A stretch of DNA of 64,000 nucleotides from Actinomadura luteofluorescens (GCF_013409365.1 NZ_JACCBA010000001.1:5580001-5644000), one strand, 5' to 3'. Numbered from the stretch's first letter, positions 25,809 to 34,842 are shown. Notes: generated by a model from the sequence alone, not told the origin. A program made the numbers and translations.

Positions 25809-26984
25809 ATGACGAACGAGATCCGTCCCTTCCGCATCGACGTCCCGGCGGCCGAGATCGAGTGCCTGCGCGCCCGCGTCTCCGCGACGCGCTGGCCGGC
25901 GACCGCGGGACCGGACGACTGGAGCCGCGGCGTCCCCGCCGGATACCTGAGAGAACTCGCCGCGTACTGGGCCGACGGTTTCGACTGGCGTGCCGAGGAG
26001 GCGGCCCTGAACGAGATCCCGCATTTCCGGACGGAGATCGACGGCCAGACGGTCCACTTCTTCCACGCGCGGTCGCCGGAGCCGGAAGCGCTGCCGATCG
26101 TCCTCACGCACGGCTGGCCCAGCTCGCCGGTCGAGTTCATGAAGGTCGTCGGGCCGCTGACCGATCCCCGTGCCCACGGCGGCGATCCCGCCGACGCCTT
26201 CCACGTCGTCCTGCCCTCGCTGCCGGGCTACGGATTCTCCAACCCGATCGGCGAGGCGGGCTTCAACCTGTTCGGCGTCGCGCGGATGTGGGCGGAGCTG
26301 ATGCGCCGCCTCGGATACGAGCGGTACGTCGCCCAGGGGACCGACGTCGGGTCGGGGGTGGCGGGCATGCTGCCGCTGGTCGCCCCGGAGCGGGTCGCCG
26401 GCGTCCACCTTTCGGGGACGGGCGCGGCCCCGCCGTTCGGGCCCGCCCTTGAGCCGGATCTGTTCACCGGAGCCGATCGGGACCGGGCGCGGAAGTTCAA
26501 CAGGTTCAGGGAGGAGGGGACCGGCTACCTGGCTCTCCAGTCGACCCGCCCGCAGACCCTGGCGTACTCCCTCAACGACTCGCCGGTCGGCCAGCTGGCC
26601 TGGATCGTGGAGAAGATCCACGAGTGGACGGACCCGGCGGCCGGCCTCCCCGACGACGCGGTGGACCGGGACCAGCTCCTCGCCAACGTGAGCCTCTACT
26701 GGTTCACGGGCTCCGGGGCGTCCTCGGCGCACGCCGTCTACGAGGGCATGCAGGCGTGGAAGGCCTTCGCGGCGCAGCAGAGCGGGCCCTCGCCGAAGCC
26801 GGCTGCGCCGGTGGGGGTCGCGGTGTTCGCCGCGGACACCACCATCCGTTCTCTCATGGACCCGGACGGCGCCATCGGGCACTGGTCGGAGTACGGGCGG
26901 GGCGGCCATTTCGCCGCCATGGAGGTGCCGGAGCTTCTGGTGGAGGACGTCCGGCTCTTCAGCCGTTCCCTGCGGCGCCGATGA
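25809..26984 (+). CDS. Epoxide hydrolase (EHN family, alpha/beta hydrolase)
   Basis: 391 residues. The N-terminal EHN region begins IRPFRIDVPAAEIECLRARVSATRWP. The oxyanion motif is THGWPSSPVEFMKV. The nucleophile is the Asp in QGTDVGSGVAGML, an Asp rather than Ser, which separates epoxide hydrolases from esterases. The catalytic His is in GRGGHFAAMEVPELL near the end. It should open epoxides to vicinal diols in the cytoplasm. It is divergent from the WYL regulator, which probably controls it. Confidence 0.9.
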   Translation: MTNEIRPFRIDVPAAEIECLRARVSATRWPATAGPDDWSRGVPAGYLRELAAYWADGFDWRAEEAALNEIPHFRTEIDGQTVHFFHARSPEPEALPIVLTHGWPSSPVEFMKVVGPLTDPRAHGGDPADAFHVVLPSLPGYGFSNPIGEAGFNLFGVARMWAELMRRLGYERYVAQGTDVGSGVAGMLPLVAPERVAGVHLSGTGAAPPFGPALEPDLFTGADRDRARKFNRFREEGTGYLALQSTRPQTLAYSLNDSPVGQLAWIVEKIHEWTDPAAGLPDDAVDRDQLLANVSLYWFTGSGASSAHAVYEGMQAWKAFAAQQSGPSPKPAAPVGVAVFAADTTIRSLMDPDGAIGHWSEYGRGGHFAAMEVPELLVEDVRLFSRSLRRR

Positions 26985-27052
26985 GTTCGGGGGGCGGTGC
27001 CGGTCTCCATTCGTGAGCACCATGGCCGACACGCTGTTCAAGGAGTCCCAGC

Positions 27053-27673
27053 ATGCGGAAGATCACCGCAGGGTTGTTCATCTCGCTCGACGGAGTCGTC
27101 GAGGACCCGCAGGACTGGCATTTCCCGTACTTCAACGAGGAGATGGGCCAGGCCGTCGACGCGCAGATGGGGTCGGCCGACACCCTCCTGCTCGGCCGCA
27201 GAACCTACGACAGCTTCGCGGGGGCGTGGCCGGACCGCGAGAAGGCCGGCGGTGAGGACGCCGACTTCGCCAGGAAGCTCGGGGACGCCCGCAAGATCGT
27301 GGTGACCGGCCAGGACCTCGACTTCACCTGGCGCAACTCCGAACGGCTCCGGGGCGACCTCGTCGAGGCCGTGACCGCGCTGAAGAAGGAGCCGTCCACG
27401 TCGGACATCGCGATGAGCGGTTCGGTCTCGGTCGTCCGGCGGCTCCTGGAGGCGGGCCTCCTCGACGAGCTGCACCTGCTCGTCCACCCGATCGCCGTCC
27501 GCAAGGGGATGCGGCTGTTCGAGGACGCCGACGCGCCGCTGCCGTTGAAGCTCGTCTCCTCGGAGACGTTCGGAACCGGTGTGGTCCACCTCGTCTACCG
27601 CCTGGACGACGTGCCTCCGACCGGCGACTACGAGACGGCCAAGGCCGACCTTCCCCAGTCCGGCGACGCTTAG
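27053..27673 (+). CDS. Dihydrofolate-reductase-fold (RibD C-terminal type) protein
   Basis: 206 residues with the pattern of DHFR-like family proteins common in actinomycetes: KITAGLFISLDGVVEDPQDW at the start, LLLGRRTYDSFAGAWP, then SGSVSVVRRLLEAGLLDELHLLVHPIAVRKG. NADPH-dependent reductase activity is plausible, but the substrate is unknown and it is not the housekeeping DHFR. A GGAG lies 8 bases before the ATG. Its TAG overlaps the TAA of the convergent glxA-like gene by two bases. Confidence 0.85.
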   Translation: MRKITAGLFISLDGVVEDPQDWHFPYFNEEMGQAVDAQMGSADTLLLGRRTYDSFAGAWPDREKAGGEDADFARKLGDARKIVVTGQDLDFTWRNSERLRGDLVEAVTALKKEPSTSDIAMSGSVSVVRRLLEAGLLDELHLLVHPIAVRKGMRLFEDADAPLPLKLVSSETFGTGVVHLVYRLDDVPPTGDYETAKADLPQSGDA

Positions 27674-28656
27674 GGCGAGTCGAGCCGGCGGGGCGCGGCG
27701 CGGAAGGTGCGGCGGTAGGCGCCCGGCGTCGTGCCCAGGGTGTTGAGAAAACGCCTGCGGAGGTTGGTGGCCGAGGAGAGGCCGACGCGCCGGGCGATGG
27801 CGTCCAGGGGGAGGTCGGAGGACTCCAGCAGGTCCCGCGCCGCGGCGATCCTCCGGGTGAGCAGCCACTGCCCCGGGCTGGTGCCGAGCTGCTCGGCGAA
27901 CCGGCGGGCGAGGGTGCGCGTGGAGACGCCCGCGTGCGCGGCCATGCCCTCGACGGTCACCGGTTCGCCGAGCCGCCCGGCGATCCAGTCCAGCAGCGGC
28001 GCCAGCGTGCCGTCGATCTGGACGGGGTGCGGCGGCGCCGAGTACTGCAGCTGGCCGCCCTCGCGGTGGGGCGGCATGACCATGGTCCGCGCGACGTGGG
28101 CGGCGTACCGGGCGCCCTGGTCGGTGCGGAGCAGGTGCATGCACAGGTCGATGCCGGCTCCGGCTCCGGCGCTGGTGGCCACGTCGCCGTGGTCCACGTA
28201 CAGCACGTCCGGGTCGACCTCGACGCGCGGGAAGGCCGCCGCGAACTCGTCCGTCAGGGCCCAGTGGGTGGTCGCCGTGCGTCCGTCCAGCAGACCGGCG
28301 TGGGCCAGAGCGAAGGCGCCGGAGCAGATACTGACGACCCGGGCGCCGCGAGCGTGTGAGCGGCGCAGCGCGTGGACGACCCCGGGGGACGGCGGCCTCC
28401 CGGCGGGCAGCCAGCCCGGGACGACCACGGTGTCGGCCTCGTCGAGCGCGTCCAGCCCCTCGGCCACGAGCATGTCGTACCCGGCCAGCGTCGCGACGGG
28501 GCCGGGGCTCTCCGTGCACACGCGGAAGGCGTACCTGACCGGGAGCCCGGCCCGCTCGATCCCGAACACCTGGGCCGTGAAGCCGAGTTCGAAGGCCGAT
28601 TGCGGTGGCCGCACGAGCGCCGCGACGCGATGCATGGCATGAAAGTACCGCATCAT
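27670..28656 (-). CDS. GlxA-type AraC-family regulator with a DJ-1/PfpI domain
   Basis: 328 residues from the ATG at 28656, chosen because AGGAAAG lies just upstream; a later ATG at 28635 (MHRVAAL) fits the family equally well. Residues about 10-185 form a DJ-1/PfpI-like domain with the nucleophile-elbow Cys in SICSGAFALAHAGLLDG. The C-terminus carries two AraC HTH motifs (VEGMAAHAGVSTRTLARRFAEQLG and LDAIARRVGLSSATNLRRRF). It probably controls the divergent cupin gene. Confidence 0.9.
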   Translation of the reverse strand: MMRYFHAMHRVAALVRPPQSAFELGFTAQVFGIERAGLPVRYAFRVCTESPGPVATLAGYDMLVAEGLDALDEADTVVVPGWLPAGRPPSPGVVHALRRSHARGARVVSICSGAFALAHAGLLDGRTATTHWALTDEFAAAFPRVEVDPDVLYVDHGDVATSAGAGAGIDLCMHLLRTDQGARYAAHVARTMVMPPHREGGQLQYSAPPHPVQIDGTLAPLLDWIAGRLGEPVTVEGMAAHAGVSTRTLARRFAEQLGTSPGQWLLTRRIAAARDLLESSDLPLDAIARRVGLSSATNLRRRFLNTLGTTPGAYRRTFRAAPRRLDSP

Positions 28657-28706
28657 GTCTTTCCTGACACTCGGCCGGACAGGGCGCCGGTCGCCAGGCT
28701 TGTCCC

Positions 28707-29039
28707 ATGACGACAGAACAGGGCATGGCCGGCTATGTGTGGTCCACCCTCCAGGACGCCCCGGTCCGTGAACTCTTCCCGGGCATCCATCTGCGGCCGC
28801 TGTGGGAGGGGGGCGACGGCGCGAAGGCCTTCGTCCTGCAGATGGATCCGAACACGTGCTGGGAAGGGGTTGACGTCCACGCACCGGGGCCTGAAGAGGT
28901 GTTCGTGGTCTCCGGAACCTTCAACGACGGCGAACGGGACTACCCGGCCGGCTCGTTCATTCACGCCCCCGCGGGGTCCTGGCACGTCCCGCAGACGACG
29001 ACCGGCTGCACGCTTTTCCTCTTCTACCCGGAAGGCTGA
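28707..29039 (+). CDS. Small single-domain cupin protein
   Basis: 110 residues. The cupin motifs are visible as GVDVHAPGPEEVFVVSGTFNDGERDYPAGSFIHAPAGSWH, with His and Glu residues of a metal site (H..G.EE...G and a later H), close to the ChrR-type anti-sigma cupin arrangement. The partner or substrate is unknown. It is divergent from the GlxA-type regulator with 50 bases between them, suggesting control by that protein. Confidence 0.82.
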   Translation: MTTEQGMAGYVWSTLQDAPVRELFPGIHLRPLWEGGDGAKAFVLQMDPNTCWEGVDVHAPGPEEVFVVSGTFNDGERDYPAGSFIHAPAGSWHVPQTTTGCTLFLFYPEG

Positions 29040-29052
29040 CCACGCCACGAAG

Positions 29053-30546
29053 TCAGGGACGGATGGCGCTCACCAGCCACACGGAGCCGCGGATGCGCAC
29101 ACCGTCCGGAGTCTCGTAGGCCGTGAGTGCCGCCTGGAGTTCCTGGCGGACGCCGGTGATGGCGGACTGGTCCACGTCCTGGAGGTTGTAGCGGACCGGC
29201 CCCTGGCCGAGGACGAAGTCCGCGGCGTCGGCGGCATCGGTGCCGTAGTCCATCGGCGCCTGGACCGGACTCGCGGTCACGTCCGTCAGGCCTGCTTCAT
29301 GGAGTACCTGGCGGATGCGGTCGGGGTCGGACAGCGAGCCCATGCCGCGGGCCGCGGGCGAGGGGCGGCGCATCAGCGGCGCGAGAGCGGCGGTCGCCTT
29401 GGCGTACTCGCTGTCGGGGCCACCGGCCTGCGGGACGATGAACACCATCCGGCCGCCGGGCCGCAGCGCGCGGGCGATGTTGGCGAACGCGGCGGCGGGA
29501 TCGGAGAAGAACATGACGCCGCCGCGGCTGACGACGACATCGAAGCCGCCCTCCTCGAAGGGATGGGCCTGCGCGTCGGCCTGATCGAACCGCGCGTTCC
29601 CGATGCCCTGCTCGGCCGCGTCGGCGCGGGCGCGGGCGAGCATGGGGTCGGAGATGTCGACGCCGACCGCCCGCGCCGCCCGGCGTGCGGCCAGCAGGGT
29701 GAGCTGTCCGGTGCCGCAGCCGATGTCCAGGACGGTCTCGTCCTCACCGATCGCGGCGAGTTCCAGGAGCGGCTGGTTGAAGCCGCCCATCATCGCGTCG
29801 TACCGAGAGGCGTTCTCGGCCCAGGCCGTCCCCTCCCAGCCGTTCCATGCCTCGGCCTGCTGGACGTTGATGACCGTGTGCATCTCGCTCCTTTCCTGTG
29901 GTGTGGCCGTGCCGGTGCGCCTGAGCGTGAACCAGAAGGTGGGCACCGGGTTCGTTCCGGGTGTGGCGTCGACCAGCTCCCAGCCGGGGAACCTGGCGCG
30001 CAGCTCGTCCGCGGTGACGCCGGAGATCGGGTCGTCGAACGCCTCGGGGCCGTAGCCGAACATCAGCAGTAGCGCGCCGGGAGCGGCGCGGCCGGTCAGG
30101 CCGGCGGCGTAGGCGTCGCGGCGGTGCGGGGGGATCCCGCAGAAGCAGCTCAGGTCGAAGAACAGGTCGTACGGACCGGGCGCGTCCAGCTCATCGAGCC
30201 GGGTGGCGTCTCCGTGCAGCAGCCGGACCGCCGTCCCCGATGCGGTGGCCTTGGCCCGGGCCTGGTCGACCGCCCCGCCGATCAGATCGACCGCCGTGAC
30301 GTCCCAGCCGTGCCGGGCCAGGTAGACGGCGTTGGTTCCGGTGCCGCAGCCGAGCTCCAGCGCGCGGCCGGGCGGCAGCGCATCGCCGCCTTCCACCAGG
30401 GCGACGAGCTCCGGCGGGGTCACGCCGCTGTCCCACGGCGGCCTGCCCGAGCGGTAGTAGGTCTCCAGCTCCCGGCGGACGGCCTCCTCCTGGTCGCGTT
30501 CGGCACCGACCCCGTGTGCCTCCGCCCCCTGAACGGCGTGGTCCAT
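29053..30546 (-). CDS. Tandem (two-domain) class I methyltransferase, possible fusion with an internal start
   Basis: 497 residues in one uninterrupted frame. Domain 1 (about 1-205) has ALELGCGTGTNAVYLARHGWDVTAVDLIG and resembles thiopurine/TehB-like methyltransferases. Domain 2 (about 222-497) is a separate UbiE-type methyltransferase with VLDIGCGTGQLTLLAARRA and RALRPGGRMVFIV. Domain 2 begins with Met at 29883 (MHTVINVQQAEAWNGWEG), typical of a natural N-terminus, preceded by AAAGGAGCGAG. So either a fused protein, a separate 276-residue protein, or both are made. It is divergent from a TetR gene whose product probably represses it. Substrates unknown. Confidence 0.8.
   Translation of the reverse strand: MDHAVQGAEAHGVGAERDQEEAVRRELETYYRSGRPPWDSGVTPPELVALVEGGDALPPGRALELGCGTGTNAVYLARHGWDVTAVDLIGGAVDQARAKATASGTAVRLLHGDATRLDELDAPGPYDLFFDLSCFCGIPPHRRDAYAAGLTGRAAPGALLLMFGYGPEAFDDPISGVTADELRARFPGWELVDATPGTNPVPTFWFTLRRTGTATPQERSEMHTVINVQQAEAWNGWEGTAWAENASRYDAMMGGFNQPLLELAAIGEDETVLDIGCGTGQLTLLAARRAARAVGVDISDPMLARARADAAEQGIGNARFDQADAQAHPFEEGGFDVVVSRGGVMFFSDPAAAFANIARALRPGGRMVFIVPQAGGPDSEYAKATAALAPLMRRPSPAARGMGSLSDPDRIRQVLHEAGLTDVTASPVQAPMDYGTDAADAADFVLGQGPVRYNLQDVDQSAITGVRQELQAALTAYETPDGVRIRGSVWLVSAIRP
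29884..29900 (-). promoter_or_regulatory. Strong internal ribosome binding site inside the methyltransferase frame
   Basis: On the minus strand AAAGGAGCGAG directly precedes the in-frame ATG at 29883, near-ideal Shine-Dalgarno pairing and spacing. Such a site in the middle of a frame argues that the second domain is also translated on its own. Confidence 0.6.
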
Positions 30547-30572
30547 GGCCCCTCCGAAGTTTTTAGATGTGA

Positions 30573-30594
30573 ACTCTAGTGACGGACTCTAGAG
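30573..30594. promoter_or_regulatory. Probable TetR operator
   Basis: ACTCTAG (30573-30579) recurs as ACTCTAG within the palindrome CTCTAGAG (30587-30594), in the 61-base gap between the divergent methyltransferase and TetR genes. The A/T content is high for this genome. It is the natural binding site for the adjacent regulator. Confidence 0.5.
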
Positions 30595-30607
30595 ATATAC
30601 TCCCGCC

Positions 30608-31237
30608 ATGGACACCGTCAAGCGGCCGGACAAGAGGGCCGAGCGCTCACGCCGGACCCGGGGGAAGGTCGTCGAGGCGGCCCGGGAGCTGTTCGTCGCG
30701 CAGGGCTACGGGGCGACGAGCCTGCAGGAGGTCGCCGACCGGGCGGGGGTGGCCGTCCAGACGGTGTACTTCGTCTTCGGCAACAAGCGCGCGCTGTTCA
30801 AGGACGTCGTGGACACGTCCATCGCCGGGGACGCCGAGCCGGTCGCCACGATGGAGCGGGAGTGGTTCCGCGCGGCGTGCGCCGCGCCCACCGCGGCCGG
30901 CCAGTTGCGGGCGCACGTGCGCGGCACCGCGGAGATCCTCGGGCGGGTCGCCCCGATCATGTCGATGATCGCGGCCGCCGGTGCCGCCGACCCGCAGATC
31001 GCCGCGCAGTGGCCCGACGGCCCCGACCCGCGCTACACCGTGCAGCACGCCGCGGCCGAGGCGCTGGTCGCCAAGCCCGGCGCAGGCCCCGGCGTCTCTG
31101 CCGCGATGGCCGCGGACCTGCTGTTCGGCCTGCTCAGCCCGCAGCTGTACCTGGTCTTCGTACGGGACCGCGGCTGGGCGCCGGACGCCTGGGAAGAGTG
31201 GGCCTACGCCACCCTGGCCGCCCAATTGTGCGGCTGA
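30608..31237 (+). CDS. TetR-family transcriptional regulator
   Basis: 209 residues. The HTH is clear: KVVEAARELFVAQGYGATSLQEVADRAGVAVQTVYFVFGNKRALFKDVVD. The C-terminal ligand domain has no recognisable specificity. It is divergent from the tandem methyltransferase gene with a 61-base gap carrying repeated CTCTAG elements, so repression of both genes is likely. A 230-base gap follows before the hydrolase gene. Confidence 0.9.
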   Translation: MDTVKRPDKRAERSRRTRGKVVEAARELFVAQGYGATSLQEVADRAGVAVQTVYFVFGNKRALFKDVVDTSIAGDAEPVATMEREWFRAACAAPTAAGQLRAHVRGTAEILGRVAPIMSMIAAAGAADPQIAAQWPDGPDPRYTVQHAAAEALVAKPGAGPGVSAAMAADLLFGLLSPQLYLVFVRDRGWAPDAWEEWAYATLAAQLCG

Positions 31238-31467
31238 GAACCGGCGGGCAACGGTGAAGCGGTCGGCGCAGACGCCGCTCGCCGCGCGTGCGGGCCGAGG
31301 TCCGTGTTCGTGGTGGAAGGCCAGGTAAAGACAGTTCGACCGGCCATTGGTCGTTTCGGGCGGTAGTCGGGGTATCGGTGCGGCTGGTTGCTGGACGGCC
31401 GTTTTGTCGCTGGGGGCGCGGGCCGTCCCGGCCATCGTGTCCACAGGAGCGCTACGGGGGTTCGAGC

Positions 31468-32295
31468 ATGGGATTCGTCACCACTCGCGACGGCAACGAG
31501 ATCTTCTACAAGGACTGGGGCGGCGGGCACACCGTGGTCTTCATCCACGGCTGGCCGCTCAACGCCGACGCGTGGGAGGACCAGATGAAGATGGTGGCCG
31601 ACAACGGCTACCGCGGCATCGCCCACGACCGCCGGGGGCACGGACGCTCCAGCCAGCCCTTCAACGGCTACGACTTCGACACCTTCGCCGACGACCTCAA
31701 CGACCTGATCAACAAGCTCGACCTGCGGGACGTCACGCTGGTCGCGCACTCGATGGGCGGCGGTGAACTGGCCCGCTACATCGGCCGGCACGGCACCGGA
31801 CGGGTCCGCAAGGCCGTCCTGCTGTCGGCGATCACGCCGCTCATGCTCCAGGGCGAGGACAACCCCGAGGGCGTGCCCGCGGAGGCCTTCGAGGAGATCA
31901 AGAAGGGCATCCTGCGCGAACGCTCGCAGTACTGGAAGGACGCATCGGAGGCGTTCTTCTCGGCGAACCGTCCGGGCACCAAGGCCACCCAGGGCAACCG
32001 CGACGCGTTCTGGGTCATGGGCATGCAGGAGTGCATCCAGGCCAGCGTGAAGTGCGTGGACGCCTTCGCCCGCACCGACTTCCACGAGGACCTGCGCAAG
32101 TTCGACATCCCCACGCTGATCGTGCACGGCGACGACGACCAGATCGTGCCGATCGACGCGACCGCCCGCAAGGCCGCCAAGATCATTCCGAATGCCGTCC
32201 TGAAGGTGTACCAGGGGTCCTCGCACGGGATCGCGCTCGTGCCGGGCGACAAGGAGAGGTTCAACGCCGACCTGCTGGACTTCCTGAAGAACTGA
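31468..32295 (+). CDS. Alpha/beta hydrolase (non-haem haloperoxidase/arylesterase type)
   Basis: 275 residues, family length. The oxyanion segment HGWPLNADAW, nucleophile Ser in LVAHSMGGGELARYIGRHG, Asp in VHGDDDQIVPID and His in GSSHGIALVPGD form the usual triad. The sequence is close to bacterial cofactor-free haloperoxidases, which are mainly esterases and perhydrolases in vivo. No signal peptide, so cytoplasmic. It stands alone, and an AraC gene converges 33 bases after its stop. Confidence 0.9.
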   Translation: MGFVTTRDGNEIFYKDWGGGHTVVFIHGWPLNADAWEDQMKMVADNGYRGIAHDRRGHGRSSQPFNGYDFDTFADDLNDLINKLDLRDVTLVAHSMGGGELARYIGRHGTGRVRKAVLLSAITPLMLQGEDNPEGVPAEAFEEIKKGILRERSQYWKDASEAFFSANRPGTKATQGNRDAFWVMGMQECIQASVKCVDAFARTDFHEDLRKFDIPTLIVHGDDDQIVPIDATARKAAKIIPNAVLKVYQGSSHGIALVPGDKERFNADLLDFLKN

Positions 32296-32328
32296 CCCCG
32301 CCGAGGGCCGGCACCGCCGGCGGCCCGC

Positions 32329-33072
32329 TCACGCGGGGTGGTGGGCGCCGGGGGTGTGGCCGAAGGCTCGGCGGAAGACGTCGATGAAGCCGCTGGCGGA
32401 CGACCAGCCGCACTGGTGGGCCACGGCGGTCACCGGCGTGTTCTCGGCCAGGAGGATCAGGGCGTGGTAGAGGCGCAGCTGGGTGCGCCACTGCGGGAAC
32501 GTCATCCCGAGGTCGCTCCTGAAGAGCCGGGACAGGGTGCGGTCGCTCGCGCCGACCTCCCTGCCCAGCTCTGCGAGAGTGCGGGCGTCGGCCGGGTCGG
32601 CGTGCAGGATGTCGCACAGTGCCTTGAGGAGCGGGACGGCCGGGGCGGGCAGATGCAGCGGCTGCTGGGACGAGACGCGCAGCTGGTCCAGCAGGACGGC
32701 GCGCAGCCGGGCCCGGGCGGGGGTGTCGTCGTCCGGGTCGCGGGTGTAGGCGAGGATCAGTTCGCGCAGCAGGGGGCTGACGCCGAGCACCGCCGGCTCG
32801 TCCAGCCCGAGCGGGTTGTCGGACGCGGGCAGGCCGACCAGGTGCAGTTCGAGCTCGCCGTGGGCCTGGTGGGCGTGGACGGCACCGGCCGGTATCCAGA
32901 TGGCGCGGTCGGCGGGCGCCACCCAGGAGCCCGCGCCGGTGGTGACGGCCACCACGCCCCGTCCGGCGTAGGCGATCTGGTGGTCGTCGTGGCGGTGCGC
33001 GTCGATGGCGGCGCCCGGCGCCAGCGAGCGCGCCCGGGTCGGGGCGATCGGTTGATGGCGGGTTTCCTGCAT
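32329..33072 (-). CDS. AraC-family regulator with an N-terminal cupin domain
   Basis: About 247 residues from the ATG at 33072 (MQETRHQPIAP); the open frame upstream overlaps the divergent transporter's promoter. The N-terminal cupin sensor has DAHRHDDHQIAYAGRGVVAV and WIPAGAVHAHQAHG. The C-terminus carries AraC HTH sequence (LAELGREVGASDRTLSRLFRSDLGMTFPQW, then a second HTH ending FIDVFRRAFGHTPGAH). It is divergent from an FSR-type MFS exporter with only 46 bases between them, so it likely controls drug export. Confidence 0.88.
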   Translation of the reverse strand: MQETRHQPIAPTRARSLAPGAAIDAHRHDDHQIAYAGRGVVAVTTGAGSWVAPADRAIWIPAGAVHAHQAHGELELHLVGLPASDNPLGLDEPAVLGVSPLLRELILAYTRDPDDDTPARARLRAVLLDQLRVSSQQPLHLPAPAVPLLKALCDILHADPADARTLAELGREVGASDRTLSRLFRSDLGMTFPQWRTQLRLYHALILLAENTPVTAVAHQCGWSSASGFIDVFRRAFGHTPGAHHPA

Positions 33073-33086
33073 CGGTTGGCAGATTA

Positions 33087-33098
33087 TCGGAAGTCCGA
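33087..33098. promoter_or_regulatory. Palindrome between the AraC and MFS genes
   Basis: TCGGA-AG-TCCGA is a perfect 12-base inverted repeat in the 46-base divergent gap, and a candidate operator for the AraC-type regulator. Confidence 0.4.
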
Positions 33099-33118
33099 CA
33101 CGGGCTCCCGGCGCGAGC

Positions 33119-34336
33119 ATGAGGGACGTGTCAACGAGTTCACGAGAAGCGGCGCGTTCACGAGAAGCAAGGCCGATCCTCCTGCTGTCCGCCGGGCATG
33201 CGTGCGTGGACGTCTACCAGGGGTCCGTGACGGCGCTCGTCCCGTTCTTCGTGGCCGAGCGCGCCTACACCTATGCCGCCGCGTCGGGCATCGTGCTCGC
33301 CGCGTCGTTGCTGTCCTCGGTGGCGCAGCCGCTGTTCGGCGCGCTCACCGACCGGTGGGCGATGCCCTGGCTGCTCCCGCTGAGCACCCTTCTCGGAGGG
33401 GTGGGGATCGCCCTGAGCGGTCTCAGCGGCGACTACGCCCTCACCCTGGCGTTCGTGGCGGTCTCCGGCATCGGGGTCGCGGCCTACCACCCCGAGTCCG
33501 CCCGGGTCGCGCGGAGGGCGAGCAGGGGCAGCCACACCGCGATGAGCTGGTTCTCCGTCGGCGGCAACGTCGGGTTCGCGCTCGCGCCGCTCCTGGTCGC
33601 GGCGGTCGTCGCGACCGGCGGCCTGCGGTGCACGCCGTTCCTCGTGGTGCCGGCGCTCGCGGGCGCCGTGCTGTGCCTGCCCGTCCTGCGCGCCCTTGGA
33701 GGGACGGCCTCCGGCGGACGCGCCGGGGCGACGGCCGGGGTGGACGACGCACGCTCCTTCGTCAAGCTGTCGCTCGCCGTGGTCTGCCGGTCGATCGTGT
33801 TCGTGGGCCTGAGCACGTTCATCTCGTTCTACGCGAGGCAGCGCACGGGAGGTGGCGTGGCGGCGGGCACGGCGGCGCTGTTCGTCCTGTACGTCGGCGG
33901 CGCTGCGGGCACGGTGGCGGGCGGTTCCTTGGCCGCCCGCTGGGACCGGGTCACCGTCGTACGCCGGTCGTACCTGCTGACCGTCCTCGCCGTCGCGGGC
34001 ATCGTGTTCGTGCCCGGCCCCGCGTTCTACCTGTTCGTCGCGCTGACCTCCGCCGGGCTCTACGTCCCGTTCTCGCTTCAGGTCACCCTCGGGCAGGACT
34101 ACCTGCCCACGCGCGCCGGCACCGCCGCCGGCGTCACCCTCGGCCTGACGGTCAGCGTCGGCGGGCTCGCGAGCCCCGTCCTCGGCGCGGTCGCCGACGC
34201 CGCGTCGCTGCGCGTCGCCCTCGCCCCGCTGATCGCGCTGCCCGCGCTGGCCTGGCTGCTGTTCCGGACGCTGCCCGAGCCCGCCGTCCCGGCGCCGGCC
34301 GCCGAGCCCCGGCCGGTGCGGGAGTACGCCCCCTGA
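33119..34336 (+). CDS. MFS transporter, fosmidomycin-resistance (FSR) type
   Basis: 405 residues with about 12 hydrophobic segments. The opening LLLSAGHACVDVYQGSVTALVPFFV and the motif GALTDRWAMPWLLP (motif A-like) match the FSR subgroup, as does VSGIGVAAYHPESARVARRAS. The role is proton-driven efflux of small toxic compounds; the substrate is not readable. Divergent from an AraC-cupin regulator, a frequent arrangement for this family. Confidence 0.9.
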   Translation: MRDVSTSSREAARSREARPILLLSAGHACVDVYQGSVTALVPFFVAERAYTYAAASGIVLAASLLSSVAQPLFGALTDRWAMPWLLPLSTLLGGVGIALSGLSGDYALTLAFVAVSGIGVAAYHPESARVARRASRGSHTAMSWFSVGGNVGFALAPLLVAAVVATGGLRCTPFLVVPALAGAVLCLPVLRALGGTASGGRAGATAGVDDARSFVKLSLAVVCRSIVFVGLSTFISFYARQRTGGGVAAGTAALFVLYVGGAAGTVAGGSLAARWDRVTVVRRSYLLTVLAVAGIVFVPGPAFYLFVALTSAGLYVPFSLQVTLGQDYLPTRAGTAAGVTLGLTVSVGGLASPVLGAVADAASLRVALAPLIALPALAWLLFRTLPEPAVPAPAAEPRPVREYAP

Positions 34337-34347
34337 TCAGGCGCCGC

Positions 34348-34842
34348 TCAGGCCGTGCGGCGGCGCAGGAGGTTCGCCGGCAGCGTGTGCAGGACGATCT
34401 GGTCGTCCTGGTTGAGGAGTTCGGCGCGGGTGGCGACGATGCCGCGGTCCGGCTTGGAGCGCGACGGGCGGGCCTCCAGGACGGCGACGCGCAGGCGCAG
34501 GGTGTCGCCGGGACGGACGGGGGCGGGCCAGCGCAGCTCGTCCACGCCGGGGGAGGCGAGGCTGGCGACCCGGGACAGGAAGTGGTCGGCGAACAGCCGC
34601 ATCATGATCGAGCCGGTGTGCCAGCCGCTGGCGATGATGCCCTTGAACGGGCCGGACGCGGCGAAGTCCGGGTCCACGTGGATGGGCTGCGGGTCGAAGC
34701 GGCGGGCGAACTCGATGATCTCCGCCTCATCCACCGTGACGTGGCCGTACTCGTAGCTCGTGCCGGCGGTGTAGTCCTCGAAGTAGCGGTCGTCGATGGG
34801 GGCGGCGAAGTCGTCACCGAGGGCGCGCGTCCTGATCGTCAT
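34348..34842 (-). CDS. MaoC-like hydratase/dehydratase (hot-dog fold)
   Basis: 164 residues beginning with an approach segment (RYFEDYTAGTSYEYGHVTVDEAEIIEFARRFDPQPIHVD) that holds the hydratase motif with catalytic Asp and His. ASGWHTGSIMMRLFADHFL follows. These enzymes hydrate trans-2-enoyl-CoAs or related thioesters. Its start lies inside the end of the upstream PH-like gene (29-base overlap), so the two are probably in one operon with the TetR gene. Confidence 0.88.
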   Translation of the reverse strand: MTIRTRALGDDFAAPIDDRYFEDYTAGTSYEYGHVTVDEAEIIEFARRFDPQPIHVDPDFAASGPFKGIIASGWHTGSIMMRLFADHFLSRVASLASPGVDELRWPAPVRPGDTLRLRVAVLEARPSRSKPDRGIVATRAELLNQDDQIVLHTLPANLLRRRTA

